Assembly: GCF_028769735.1 (NCBI RefSeq) | Contig: NC_088169.1 | Location: forward strand, 44,421,229 to 44,485,228 | DNA: 64,000 bases | Source: Zonotrichia leucophrys gambelii | Taxonomy: Eukaryota > Chordata > Aves > Passeriformes > Passerellidae | Reading direction: 5' to 3' | In this document: positions 23,814 to 36,500 of the stretch, in pieces | Layout: the number at the start of each line of letters is the position of its first letter | Numbering within the stretch: the stretch's first letter is position 1 | Made by a program: the position numbers and the translations under genes | The notes under the pieces: generated by a model | What the model saw: only the letters and a program-made list of their open reading frames with translations | Told to the model about the DNA's origin: nothing | The model's database searches: none

Positions 23814-26800
23814 GATTAAAAGAATGAGGGAATTTAATAAAAAATATTACTGTCATATTGAACAGCTTTGTATCTTAACCTAGTGATTTGATGCCAGATT
23901 TCATCAGAGAAACAAAAATTAAAGGGTTTGGGGGTTTTTTTTGCTATACTAAAAAGACCAAAATTATATGAAACATACATGTTCTCATGTTTTACATGCT
24001 CACACACACCCCTAAGAGACTTGTGTGGGAACTGCTCAGGCAAACAGCCACCTTGCTCACAGCAAAGTATTGTGAGCAATTTTTCTCTCAGCAACATTTT
24101 AAATGAAGGACCCTGCTGAATAATATCCATTAAGCATTCATACACTTGATATGTAATCAATAAAATGCAAGTAAAACTCTGACATTCTACCTCTCCAAGG
24201 AAATCCAAAGGGGAAAGAGCTCCAAGAAAGGACAGTATACTGTTGACATAAAGTGGAAAGGGGCACTAAATAAAAAATAACAATATAATGTTCTGTTATG
24301 TATGAGAGAAAATTATTGCAAGATAGTTATGGAATAAACGTGAAAATGAAAAAGTTTTTATTTTAACATGCTTTTTGGATTATCTAACTATGGGTAACAC
24401 TCCCTGGGGTAAGTGTTCTTTCTAAAGTAAGGCTCAAACTTCCACAAGGCTAGCACAAATTGCAGCCCAGAAAGTACAGGAAGAGGGCATTAGATTTTGT
24501 GTAAAGAAGAGACAGAAGCAGCTGCTGAATTTTTTTTTTTTTTTACAATGTAGGAGACAGGAGAAAATGTTTGAGAATCCTCTATCCACAGTAGACTGGA
24601 GTTGATTGTCTGTAATAGAAATAACTTTTTTTGGGTAGGACTTTAGCAGTGCTCTTGTGATTAGATATAGGAGAGAGCAGTGTGAGCAGCTCTTGGCATG
24701 ACTGTAGAGCAGAGCTTGGAGTAGTCACCAAGAAAACCGAGAATCAGAACAACAAGTATCAAGGAATATGGCAAAGCTTAAAAGGATGACCAGCAAAAGA
24801 AGCAGAAAGAAACAATACATTGCGCCATTCAGTAGAACCCGTTGATCACACACAGTGATTTTTTTTTTCCTTAGATTAGACTTTGGATAGTTTATTATTA
24901 TTATTATTGTTATTATCCTTACTGTTGTTTTTGATTTATTGCAACAAGACAAAGTGACAAAGTCCTGCCAAACCTTGAAGGTGCCACATTTTCAGACAAA
25001 GAAGCTAACTGTAGTTATTTTAGATATTGTACTCTGACTTGTTCCATTACCTTATTCATATTTTCTTTCTTTAAAACATTTCACTTGGGTGAAGCTACAA
25101 ACCTTGTGAAAATTAGACCAAAATTCTTGCCAATGATCTTAATGGTTATGAGTGAAGAAATTTTTGTTATTTCACCCATGTTTTGGATGTAAAATTGAGG
25201 CAGTGTTTTAAAGCTGGACCTGGATGGTGGTGTTAGCTGTCAGTTTTTGGCAGAGTGGTCACATAATCAAGACCTACAGCCACAAATCTGAGCTGCAACG
25301 TCATGGAAGTAGTCCAGTGAGGTGACTAGCTCTTACTAAGTGCACAGCTAAATTGATGGATGAGAGCTGATCAGTGAGAAATTAATCTGGTGTAGATTCA
25401 AGTGCAATACCAATGTACACATAGAAGGCAGTCCCAGATGCATCATGCTAAAAAAAAAGGAAACTTGTTACCTTAGGTCCCACCAATGGCAAGCCTATAC
25501 AACACTCCATACTCTGCCTCAGTACTCAAAAGTAAACCTGAGCTTGATTTAACTAATATACCCAGAGCAAACCTGAGCTTTATCTACATTTCCTCAGTGA
25601 AGAAAAAATACTTTTCAGCTAAAATCACAACTTGTGACATGAAGTCCTTTTTCTGTCATTTGAGGGTGCTGTGCAACACTTCCTGTTTTAAAGAACATTC
25701 TCTAAGTATATTTTAATTGGAGAACTTTTTAGTCCACAATTCAATGTTATCTATGAAAATTTATGTTTTCCTGGAAATCAAATTATCTTTAAATAAAACA
25801 TGCCAATTTAATTTTAATTTCTGTTTCTGTTTTTTTGTTGTTGTTGTTGGTTTTTTTTGTTTTGTTTTGTGTTTTTTTTTTTGTTTGTTTTTTGTTTTTT
25901 GTTTTTTAATAGTCCCCAGATTGCTCAAACACAAATAATATGTACAGGGAATAATGTAATGTAGAAAGTATGAGACAGACAGACTTCAAGGGAAAAACAA
26001 TTCAGATCTTTTATAGTCAAATTATTATTACAGTCATCTATTTAGGAAAGGCACCATAGAACACCAAGAATAGATTTATAGCTCCTTTTGCATTGCCAAA
26101 GTAAACTTCAAAGTTGCTTAAGTGAATGCTTCCTCTCCATTTTGCATAGGTAGGGATTTTTTTGCCTACTTCTTTATTGTTTTTTATTCATCTCTCTCAA
26201 GTCTTTAGCTCTCCCTTAGGCTTCTTTTAATTTGGAATTATATTTCATAACTACCATAACATCACACTCTTTAAATACTTTGTAGAACCTGACATTTTAA
26301 TTGAAATGAAAAATGGCTTTGCTTTTAAAACTAAAACATCTAAACTCAAGTGATACTGTGCGTGAACATAAGAAGAATTATAAAGAGGAATTTCATTTTT
26401 TTAAATATGTTTTTGAGTACTTCACATTAGTTACTGCACAAAAATGAAAGACACAATATGCTTCAATTTTGTACCAAGGTGAGAACAAAATTTGTTACCA
26501 CCACCTGCCCTTCTCTTCCAAACTCCTGACTGGATTGTTGTGAAGATAAATTGTTTGTGAAGTGCTGACATACATTAGTGGGGATCGCTATAAGAAAGTC
26601 TGTAACAAAATCAATAACTCTGCCCTCACAGTAGCACTTGAAAAGCCTGCAATAATTTGGCTTGAGGCCATACCTTGAGCAATGAGAATCAAACAAAAAT
26701 ATTGAGTGGCTGTGCATTATGTGAGAACCATTTATTCTGGACAGCAAATGAGGAAGGGCGAGGAAGAGCAAAACCCAATCTTCTGTTTTGAAATGACACT

Positions 26801-27099
26801 GTCCTTTATTTTAAAAAGGGTGTATTTCATAATATATAAGGTAAGAATTAAAGATAGAAAAACAGAAAGACAAATTATCCAAATATAAACATGCATATGC
26901 AAAAACTGATTAATGTTATCAGCCATGTTACTTCTCATTTCTTCATAGCTTTTTATTCATGTCTCTTTTCTATTACTCCTTCTAAGATGACCTGAAGTAA
27001 TGATTCTGTTTTTATTTACATTAAATTTAAATCTAACTGTAGAGAATGTGATTGCCAAAGTTTCCCTAAACTGGGTATCTAGGGAACCAGAACTGGATG

Positions 27100-27115
27100 A
27101 TTTGCCATGGCAAAT
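27100..27115. repeat. 16-bp perfect palindrome
   Basis: ATTTGCCATGGCAAAT is identical to its reverse complement. It lies in otherwise unremarkable unique sequence. It could be a dimeric protein-binding site, but nothing else in the sequence supports a specific factor. Confidence 0.9.
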
Positions 27116-30100
27116 GTGTACTTCTCCATATAGACTATTCTATAGAAGGACAAGATACAATAAGCCAAGAGCCCACTAGCTTCATGCAGGCTTTAACCTG
27201 CCTTTGGGACCATGTTAAACTCAGCAGTACAGAATTGTCTTAATCATGACAGATTTGGCATCTGAAGTCAATTCCTTCCTTAATTCTTCTTCTAGGGAAA
27301 ACCATGTGTAGCTATTTTTATTGTTATTGTTTAATGAAGGATTGTTATATGCATTGCTGTATACAGCTGTTTAGTACTGGTGCTATTTATTTTCAAGCAC
27401 CCTTTCAGAGAGTATTTGAGCAAAAGTAAGTATGAAACTTTGTAGAAGGATTGGTGAATTTCATGATAATTATTGAATTACCAGTTTGTTCCATAGCCTT
27501 ATCTAAACCAGTGTTGTCCTTGCTCTAGAGATCTAGTTCTGAATTACTCAATCAGCTAATTTCTTCTATAGTCAATAGAGGAAATAGAGTAGCTTTAGAG
27601 AATAATTACTCTCATCCTGAAGTTGGCCAGATAAATAATTGGCTGCTTACTGTTTTATCTTTCCAGTTGCTTTGAAACAAGGAGTGTGATGACCAAGTCA
27701 GAGCTAGATGTCTATCTGTAGAATCCACCAAATATCTTGAGACGATTCATATCTTGGTCTCCATGAACTGACTCCATATGTTTTTTGACAAAGACTCTGC
27801 ATATCAAGCTGTTTGGTTTGGATTTTACAACAGCATGGATTTGTATTTACAAATATGTTTTTAATCAAAACACCAGTTCTTTTATTTTTAATTCTAAAAT
27901 CTTACACAGTTTTCTGCAGATGCAAGTTTTTGGTTTCTCTCTAAAATATATTCTGTATTATGATTAGTTAGGGAATAGGCAAGTGGTTTCAGTTTTAGCC
28001 CAACAGTTTTATATTTTGTACCTTTTAATGCATAGGGGATGTCTACCTTAGCTTTTCAGAAAATAAAAGACATTAGATATGTTCTTGAATTTATGGCAAT
28101 CAAACACTTTTAATTCCTGAAATTGAATACCTGCAAAATAAAAAAAATATATTATTATAGATTTTTCTAGCCAAGCACAAAATGACATTTCTAAGTAAGA
28201 TCAGGAGCTTCTCTCAAAAAAATGAAGGTAAATGAGGCCTGTGAGTATATTTTAATCACATTCAATTAATTTTACCATTTTACAGCAGAAAGTAAATGCC
28301 AGAAAAAAATTATGCCCAAAACCCACAACACTTTGCATAGATATTATCTCACTTGTCTGTAAGCCTGTCACTGAAAAGGAAAATGAACAAGTTATTGTAC
28401 TTCATATATTTAAATTTTATAAATATAAAAGGTAATCCTTTAGAAATGTAGATAATCACAACTATAATAAACTAATGCTTCAAGAGAGAATGAATATTTC
28501 AAGTGGAATGAGATTTTTTATATCACTTTAGAAATTGATGGACTTTCAACTGAGTCTTAGACTTAGAGGACTAATTTATGAAAGATAAAAAGAGCAAAAT
28601 ATGCAGATCTCAATAAAAAATGGTTATGAACTGCAATGGCAATTGCCAAATTATAGCCAAGTAAATTATTTATTATAAATACTATTAATTACAATTTTGC
28701 CCTTTTTTCTCCATCTATGAATTGCTTGCAAACTATTGCAAGTCAGTGAATGTATTTGTTGTTCATATGTATTTGCATAAGGTCCATTCACAGCTGCTTA
28801 CATTTATTAGTCACTATTTGTTATTTTTAGTGTATGATTGCTCATCATGTATGTATTGTTTTTTCTCTCAGATTGGTTCACACTGCACTATACTTCATAA
28901 GATAATAAAGAATGAGAGATAATGGCGAATTATGACTGACATCCTATGAACAAATTTTAGGCAAATAATTATTCGTACTAACTTCAAAAATATCCAGAAT
29001 TCATAGACTTTTTTGGATCGCTGGTTGCAATCTGTGTACTCGGGAACAATGGACAATAATGGTTCACACAGCACAATTAACTCCCTGCTGTGTATTAGTG
29101 AGGATATTTGTATATTATGATCTACATTATTTGACCAGCTGTTCCTACTCTGTTCATATGTGATCACAATGGCTCCCATAATCACCTATGCAGTATTGGT
29201 TACTTGGTTTTTAAAAGCTGTATTTTGCAGACAAAGGAGCTTGGTATAATAATAGGAAGTGCTCATTGTAACATGCTGACAGCTGGAGCCGCATGATAAA
29301 TTAAGGAAAGATATTTTGAGTTAAGAAAATGTTCCAAACATTAGCAGTTCTTCCGGAAATGATTACCATAAAAGTGCTATGAACTCATACTCTAGTCTCA
29401 CCAGAAAAACAAAGAAAAGGACTAAATGGGCGAGGAAAAGGACGGAATGGGCAAGGAAAAACAGTAATTCTTTCAGCCCAAGGGATGGGATATAGCTGTT
29501 ACAACAAACTGCAGAAAAATTTGTCATTACCAACTTTATTGCACTTAACCTCTGAGTGAGTTAAGAAATTTCTCATGTCTGTAGAACTGCATGCTAACAT
29601 TTCAGCTGTGCTGCCTCGATACATCTTAAAAACAGATAGTGGTTGTATGTCAGTCATTCCATAATGAATGGCAGCACAGATAATTATCTCATATAGACAA
29701 TTTACACTAAGCCAAGATAAATCTTTTATACTGTCCTCTGAAGATGCCTACCTCTTCTCACCAGCTACTGCAATGTATTTGAACTTGCTGCATATTTTTT
29801 TTGTATAGCTAAAATTAGCTTGGATTAATTACAACACAGGTACCGAAACTTCAGGGAACAAGATTCTTCTTTCTCCCAGGCTATATTCTAAGGTGAGGAT
29901 CCTTTATTGAGTTTCCTGGGTGTAGTAGAAGTAGAAAAAATTTTCTCAGGCTGAGAAACACTTCATAACAGGATTTTTTTCTTCTATTGCATGCATAAAT
30001 TATATAACAAGACTTCAGTATTAGGAACAGTTTGATTCTGAAATCTCAGAAATGTTAGAAAGTGTTTTCTTGGGTTCTTCTTATTGTAGCTTTCAAAAGT

Positions 30101-30416
30101 ACACCTAAACACACTTGTGAATTCTAAATGTTTGCATAGTAGTACAGTTTATGTTTTTATATTAGTGATGTCAATGACAGCCCAGTTAGTTCCTTAGATA
30201 TTCTTATTTATGTAATTTTCAATTTCTAGCCATTTTCTGTATTCACGTTGCAACAAATGTTCTTTCCCTGGGAGCTGGTTTTATATTATTTCTTTTGAAA
30301 CTTACTAAAATTCTCATCTCAGAGTCCGGAAAGAGAATTACAGACAAACGCTGATGGGATGCAGGGAAGAAAAATCCCATAGAAAAGCTCACTGTTCAAG
30401 TTAAAAGATGGGAAGG

Positions 30417-30960
30417 TCAGTTCCCAGTTACCACCCTAGACAAAACAGACTCAAATAAAAGAAGAGTAATTTAATTTAAAGTGGATTAGGATGGTGAGAA
30501 AGAAATTCTAAAAAAAATTAAGCAACTTCTTTTCCCCCAACTCCTCAGTCTGAACATCACTGCTTCGTTTCCAACTTCTCTACCTCTTCCTCTAACCTTC
30601 CAAATGGCAGCAGGAAAAGTGGAATGGAGGTTACTTTAAATTCATAACAGTTCCTCTCTTTCACTACTTCCTCTTCATTCCATTCCTCTGCTTTCCCATG
30701 CGTCCTCTGCATGAGCTGCAGTTTTTGTCAGGAACATCCTCCAGTCTGGCTTTTTCATGCATGGTTCCTTAGACCATATCTAGGCTCTGTGGGAAATATG
30801 TCTCCATTCCACAGCCTGCAGGGAGGAACCAGCTCCAGCGGGGCCTCATCCACAGGCTGGAGGGGAATCTCTGCTCAGCACCCAGTGCACCTCCTCCCCC
30901 TCCTTAACTAACCTTGCTCTGTAGGGCTGATTCCCACAGGTGTTTCCCCTTTATTCCTCT
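30417..30960 (-). mobile_element. LTR remnant J, minus strand (TGTGG...CCACA family)
   Basis: The segment resembles the reverse complement of the same LTR family as the loci at 37,761-39,390, 52,131-52,670 and 56,720-58,182. Visible landmarks on the plus strand are 'GACAAAACAGACTC' followed by a TAATTTAATTTAAA segment near 30,440-30,480, then clustered 'CTGCAGG' and 'CACAGGCTGGAGGGGAATCTCTGCTC' with 'CACCTCCTCCCCCTCCTT' near 30,855-30,905. Both ends are degraded and no target-site duplication was found. The 66-codon plus frame inside is antisense noise. Confidence 0.65.
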
Positions 30961-31092
30961 CTTAAGGAGCAATAGGTTTCTCCCCTTGAGTAATGGCACT
31001 TCCAAGAAAAAGCTGTTGTTTGTGGGTGGGGGTTTTACTTAACTTTAAAAAAAAACAAACTATATTTATGTAGAGCCATTCTTTTATTCTCC

Positions 31093-31110
31093 TTTTTTTT
31101 TTTTTTTTTT
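31093..31110 (+). repeat. Poly-T tract (18 T)
   Basis: A homopolymer run of 18 T, just upstream of a CR1 fragment. No retrocopy could be recognised upstream on the minus strand. Confidence 0.9.
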
Positions 31111-31175
31111 CCCTGGAGGTGAATTTTAGTTTTCTCCAAAGAAAATAAAAATAATTTCTTACTTAACCAATAAAG

Positions 31176-31302
31176 TGCTCAAAACCGGGTGGGATGGGTC
31201 TGTGAGCAACTCCATATAGTGAAAGACATCCCTTTCCATGACTGGGATGGGACTAGATGATCTTTAAGGTCTTTTCCAACTCAAACCATTCTATGATTTT
31301 AT
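31176..31302 (+). mobile_element. CR1 LINE 3' tail, sense
   Basis: A short 5'-truncated CR1 with the complete 3' end: a 'GGGTGGGATGGGTCTGTGAGCAACTCC' segment, 'GGGATGGGACTAGATGATCTTTAAGGTCTTTTCCAACTC' and the terminal 'ACCATTCTATGATTTTAT' octamer-like repeat. CR1 elements lack a poly-A tail and end in such octamers, which fits this 3' boundary. Confidence 0.92.
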
Positions 31303-34300
31303 AACAAACTAGACAATAAAAATTAGACAAAATTCCCTACTTATGTTATTCACAGAAACCAGACAACTTATGTAATAGCTGATAAAATACCACACCTCTC
31401 TATTTAAAAAATAGAATTGAATGATGACGATCATAAAAAAGAAAACGATTTTTTGTTGGCACTCATTGTACAAAGCCAGCTTCTGATTTATGATAAATAA
31501 TCAATAAGGCCTCTAGGCAATTCACTGCTACTAAATCGAGGCTCTATCTGCTGTCTGATTATTAAATTACATTATGAAATTATGTAATGATATGAAGTAA
31601 TATACATTCATTTAGTAAAGGAAAGTTCCTTTAATTCATTTTTTGTCATTTTTGAAGGAATGAAAGGTATTTTTAGGTGACAATTTCTTCTTTAAATAAT
31701 CAGGTGAGAGAGAAGTTATTTTCTCTAGATGTCTCTACTTCTCTCCACTGTTTGCATAGAAAATGTACAATAGCTGCCTTGTGCTACAAACATTTGATTT
31801 CTAAAATTATGTAACATTAAAGAGTACACAAGTTGCATGGTTTTAAAAGTAAAGATCTAATGACAATGTTAAAGGAGTACCATTCAAATGAGAATAGAAA
31901 TTTTTAAAAATTGAAATAAGACGAGTTCAGGTAAACAAATGTTCCCAGTAAGGGTAATTAACGTTATTCTTAGAAACTGTGAATAATCCATTCCTGAGGC
32001 TGCCTGACAGGACAAAGGTCTGAGAATTTTATATGAATGAAAAACACTATGCATAAAGGCAATCATTAACCATAGCTATTGCTAAATGCCAAAAACGTCG
32101 TTTAATGCACTTAAAACACCTATGAACACAGTGAGATCATGTTCAGAATTTTCCCACATTACCTATTATAAAGGTCTGCATTTTAATTGCAGAGGATCCT
32201 GATGACCTTTTAGAAGTGTAATGTGTTTTCTATCTCCCCTCAAATTTCTGAAAAGATTGGAAACTTCTCCATTAAGCGAATGATGTAGTTTTACTGCCTT
32301 TCCATCCAAATAAAAGAAAGCTTTTAATAAGAACATTATAATGAAGCAGTGATGAAATCTGTACCTTAGCTGAAGGAAACATGAAGCAATTTTGTCAGGA
32401 TTATATGGTGAGGAAGCAGCAACAATTCAATTTGACCAAGTGAAAACCTCTGTCTCTAAGTTATTCACTCTACTTGTCCATTATGGTCAATAGAGTTAAA
32501 GAGACGTTTCTCATAAACAGTCAATTTCATTTTGTATTAGATGTATAAAATAGATAGATAAAAAGCACTCTTTCAAATGATTACAAAGGAGCCTCAATGT
32601 AAATTAATCACATGGCAATTCTTGACTCCCACTTAACAGCCGTTAGACTAGATCTGAAAAGATTTTGAAATTATAGTTTCAAAGGGAATTTCAAGTGCTA
32701 ATTATGTTTTTATTCCAAAGTTGAAAATTTAATTGTTTTTCTTCTCAAAAAATCAACTGAATTTTACTAGATTCAAACGTAGATTCAGAATAATAATTTA
32801 TAAAAATATTTAATATCTAAATAAACCCAAACAATTTTGAAACCTGCTCTTGGCTTATTTTAAAATTAAACTTGATATTTTCATATTATTTCATGCATCT
32901 CAGTAAGACCAGTGAAAAGTTTTAAGCAATAGAGTTTCAGAAATAGGAAGATTTAAGAAGATATCAGGCAATTTAATAAAACATAGCTAAAAGAGGAAAT
33001 ATGTATTTGTCTTAGAAGAAAATGCATTTTGCAGTAAGAAGAATTTTGAGAAACACTTTTTTAACCAGTTCCACAGAAGACTACCCTGTAGTGTCTTCTT
33101 TAGTTTTAACCATACCCTGAGTGTCTTTTTTAGTTTTAACTATATCCTGGTCCTTGTAGTTAATATTGAAGACTGACATATATTCAGAAAAGGAAAATGA
33201 TATATTCTGAAAAGGAAAATAGGCTGCTGTATATGAAGACAAGCTTATTATGTAGGTCACTGAATGATTCACAGTAAATTACTTATCAAGGGAATACCAT
33301 CTCATACTGAGTTGTTTAAGAGCAAATAACCTATTTAATTTTGAATAAATTTACTTAAAAAACTGTATAAACATTCTTGTTCTCTGGATTGCTCATGTTT
33401 ATGATGAAATTTTTGTATGAAATGGAACTTTTAGCTGGTGAAGAATTATCAATATTTTGAAGCTCCATCAGGAATGACACTTTTAAGAATCATGAAGGCC
33501 AGGAGACAACCTATGAAGAGTTAACAATAATATGGACACAGCTGTTTTCCTTCATCAAATTATGCACAGCATTCACAAAGGGAAAGTAAAATGTGTAAGG
33601 TCTCAAAATTGATGCATTTAAGAAAAAATAATTGATCTTTTAAAGTTAGAAGTTAATGGAAGATGCAGAATACTAAAAAGAACATTTCCTAATCCTGCGT
33701 TCTTTAACATTTATTTGATCTCCACATTTATATTTGCTTAGGAATTTTGCATAATTTAAGAAACCACTTCTATTTCCAGGCAATGCAGTCTAGTATTTCT
33801 GCGTTATTCTTTTTTGTTTCCTCAAACTGCATAAATGAAACTTACTGTTTGGTTCTTGTTAACCAGCTCCATGAACTCCATGAAGAGCCCAGCCTCTTTA
33901 ATGTCTGCTTGCAAAAGCATCCCACAATCAAAAATCATAGTGTTAGGACAAATCACTCTGCAGCTCAATGTAGATTACAGATGTTTCTGGGAAAGACAAA
34001 TCAATCTTTGATGAGATATTTTTTCCTTCCCCTACATAATGCATGCCTTTTCTCCAGGCTCTGAGGGAAAAACATTCCAGAATTTCGAAGGATGCTAAGA
34101 CTGGCCAAACTATACTTCCTGCAAAAATTATTTGCTTTCATGGCTACAAGACTGGAGTGGAAGTTCAGCCTAATATTTTAAATCCTAACCTAGGAGCCAA
34201 TTCTGCTGTCACTGCACACTCTCTCCAAGACTTTTAAATTGAATAAAAAATCAAAACAATAAAAGGGGTGCTATAGCCTTTTATCCTACATCCTTCTCAC

Positions 34301-34408
34301 TCCTGCTTTATTCTCTTGTGAGTTAGCTGCACCACGTGTTCAAGGCTTTCTAGTTCCAGACTGACACAAGCCTGTAAATGCTTGCAGTTGTTGAGTTCTG
34401 CTTTCCCA
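31303..34408. other. Unique AT-rich non-coding DNA with candidate conserved elements
   Basis: No gene recognised. The stretches 31,440-31,620 and 32,560-32,660 have the look of conserved non-coding DNA: dense TAATTA, SOX-type and ATTACAT/ATGTAAT motifs with few simple repeats. Small tandem duplications occur at 33,091-33,150 and 33,181-33,222. The 105-codon frame at 33,747-34,064 has no recognisable domain. Confidence 0.5.
33091..33150. repeat. 30-bp tandem duplication, 2 copies
   Basis: The units 33,091-33,120 and 33,121-33,150 match at about 26 of 30 positions. The period is a multiple of three, so the minus-strand frame across it (33,081-33,272) shows a repeated V-K-T-K-x-D-T peptide, but that frame has no other support as a gene. 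A second small tandem pair with a 22-bp period lies at 33,181-33,222. Confidence 0.85.
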
Positions 34409-34660
34409 GAATCATGGGAGCATGAATAGTTCAGTCTAGAAGGAATTTAAAACGCCTCTAATCCAAACTCCCGCTCAAATTAAGGTCAGTTTTCCAGTAA
34501 GACCACATTGCTCAGGCCTTGATAAAGTCCTTGAAAACCTTCACGGATGGAGTGTACACAAAGGAGGCTTGACAAAAGGTTTTTACCTTATCTTGAGCAT
34601 GAATGAACTTCTTGCATCTCAGTTTATTCCTATTGTTTTTCACCCTTTCTCCTGCACTAC

Positions 34661-35223
34661 TGTCATGGTTTTACCCCAGCCAGTAACCAAGTACCCCCTT
34701 GAGACTGGGGAGAATATCAGAATGGTAAAGGCTAAAAACTCATGGATTGAGATAAAGACAATCCAAGGGAAACCCAAACATGCATGCAAGCAAAGCAAAA
34801 CAAGGAGTTAATTCTGTGCTTCCCATGGGTACACAGGTATTCAGGAAAGCAGGGCCCCATCATGTGTAATGGTGACATTGCACAACAAACACCATAATTC
34901 CAAAAGCCCCTTCCTTTTTCCTTCTTTCCCCTGATTTATATACTGAGTGTGCTGCCATTTGATGCCAAAGAATATTCCTTAGGTCAGTTTGAGTCACTTG
35001 TCCCAGCTGTGCCTCCTCCCAAGTCCGGGTGCATCTCCTGCCCTCTTGCCAGTATGACAAAAAGCAGAAAAGACTTTGGTTCTATGCAAATCCACCTCAG
35101 CAATAACAAAAACCTGTCATCAGGTTTTTTTACTGTCATCACTGTCTTCAGCATAAATCCAAAACACAGCCCCATACCAGCCAGTGTGAAGAAAACAACT
35201 GTATCCCATCCAAAACTAGCACA
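34661..35223 (+). mobile_element. Solo LTR A, plus strand, inside CR1
   Basis: A 563-bp retroviral LTR with TG...CA ends: it opens TGTCATGGTTTTACCCCAGCC and closes ...CCAAAACTAGCACA. Internal landmarks of this common avian LTR type are 'TGGATTGAGATAAAGACAATCC', 'GCAAGCAAAGCAAAACAAGG', a TATA-like 'GATTTATATACTGAG' near 34,930-34,945, and 'GCCCCATACCAGCCAGTGTGAAGAAAA' near the end. The flanks ACTAC (34,656-34,660) and AGTAC (35,224-35,228) differ at one position, consistent with a decayed 5-bp target-site duplication. CR1 sequence continues on both sides. No internal gag, pol or env, so it is a solo LTR left by recombination. Confidence 0.85.
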
Positions 35224-35439
35224 AGTACTCTTCAGTTTTTCGCCCTGCAAGTACCCAGGGGCTGTTAGGGACTCCTGCAACTGCCTCTTCTGCAGGCTAA
35301 ACCAGCCCCAGTTCCTTGGCCACTATTCAAAGGGCAAGTTCTTCAGTCATGGCTGATTAGGTAGCTCTATCCAACACTTACCTGGGTTTATCACTATCAT
35401 TCTTGTTTTGAGAAGGGACAACAAAACTAGATGCAAGAT

Positions 35440-36500
35440 CTAGAAATACAATAGGCTCACACACTTGACCTGAAATCAGTGGTATTCCTAATGAAGTCCA
35501 TGATGCTTTCAACTTTCTTTGACAACTTTCTGTCTACCAGGACACAAATTCCTTTTTGCAAAGCTGCTTTAAATCCTGTTGGCCTTCAGCATAAATTGCT
35601 GCATGGGGTCATTCCTGACCAGGGGTAGGAAGGACCCTGCATTCCCCTTTGTTAGTTTCCTGACGTGGCTGTTGGTCCATTTCTCTAGGCTGTCAAAAAT
35701 CTTCTGAATCGCAGTGTATTAAATCCTTCCAGTGTTTTGTCACTGCAAAGTTCCTGAGGGTACCGTCTACCTCATCATCCAGCTTATTAACAAAGATGTT
35801 AAAGATTAATGAACCTTGTACAACACTAGTAACTGGCTTCCAGTTGCTCTGATCACACTCTTCTGCTTCTTCTTCAGCTACTCAGACAGTTTTCAGTCCA
35901 CTTCACTGTGGCAGTGTTTTGATTCATACTCAGTAAAATCATACTGTCAGAATTGTCTTCATCTCCTTTGTGTGTCTAGAAGAATTTCCTGAAAGAGCTT
36001 GCTTCATGATTTTCCCAGGCACAGAACCATGACTAATGAGCCACTAGAATACCAAATGGCCTTTTGGCCTTTTTGTGAAAGTTGTGGCAATTTCTTCATT
36101 CATGAAGGACTTCCTCAGTCTTCATGAGTTTTCAAAAATGAGAGAATGGCCTCACAAAGACATTACCCACCTCTCCCAGCACTTGTAAGTGGCAGCCTGT
36201 CACTTCCCAAAGACATGTAGCTATCCAATTCTCTCAAGCAGTTCTTGTGTCAATCAATATCTACTGCTGGTACTTGTCTTCTGCCTTCAAAACTTCACTT
36301 GCATGTGGACTGGAAGATTTTTTTGGTGAAGACAAAGATACAAATAATTTCATCTCTAACTGTGTCTACTGTCACAAAATCCCTCACCTCATTCAGCAAA
36401 GGATCCACATTTTCCTTCTTTTTCACTACAAACTCAGCTCTTCATCTTGCCCTTCACATTCCTTACAAATCTCAGCTCCAGCTGAGCTATTTTTCCTAGC
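35440..36500 (-). pseudogene. Relict CR1 reverse transcriptase region
   Basis: Minus-strand translation in shifting frames shows the CR1 RT core in decayed form. An N-I-F-V-N-K-L-D-D-like stretch (for the usual N-I-F-I-N-D-L-D) is encoded near 35,765-35,805. Just downstream the catalytic FADD box reads F-A-V-T-K, so the two aspartates are lost. On the plus strand the antisense landmark 'CATGATTTTCCCAGGCACAGA' is seen near 36,007. The RT would have copied CR1 RNA at a nicked target; this copy cannot. Confidence 0.75.

Larger units (their letters stand above)
22401..30416. other. Unique AT-rich non-coding DNA with candidate conserved elements
   Basis: No coding gene recognised; all frames here are 60-125 codons without domains. 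The stretch at 29,010-29,300 carries a cluster of SOX-type cores (see findings) and, with 29,640-29,720, looks most like conserved non-coding DNA. Simple sequence includes poly-T at 24,531-24,544, an ATT run near 24,890-24,916 and a T/G-rich run at 25,825-25,910. A 16-bp perfect palindrome sits at 27,100-27,115. Confidence 0.5.

Noticed and set aside
31093..31110. Poly-T tract as the tail of a minus-strand processed retrocopy
   Set aside because: No transcript-like sequence or duplication was recognised next to it; a plain homopolymer is enough.
34949..35356. 135-codon plus-strand open frame
   Set aside because: Runs from LTR A into antisense CR1; composite of two repeats.
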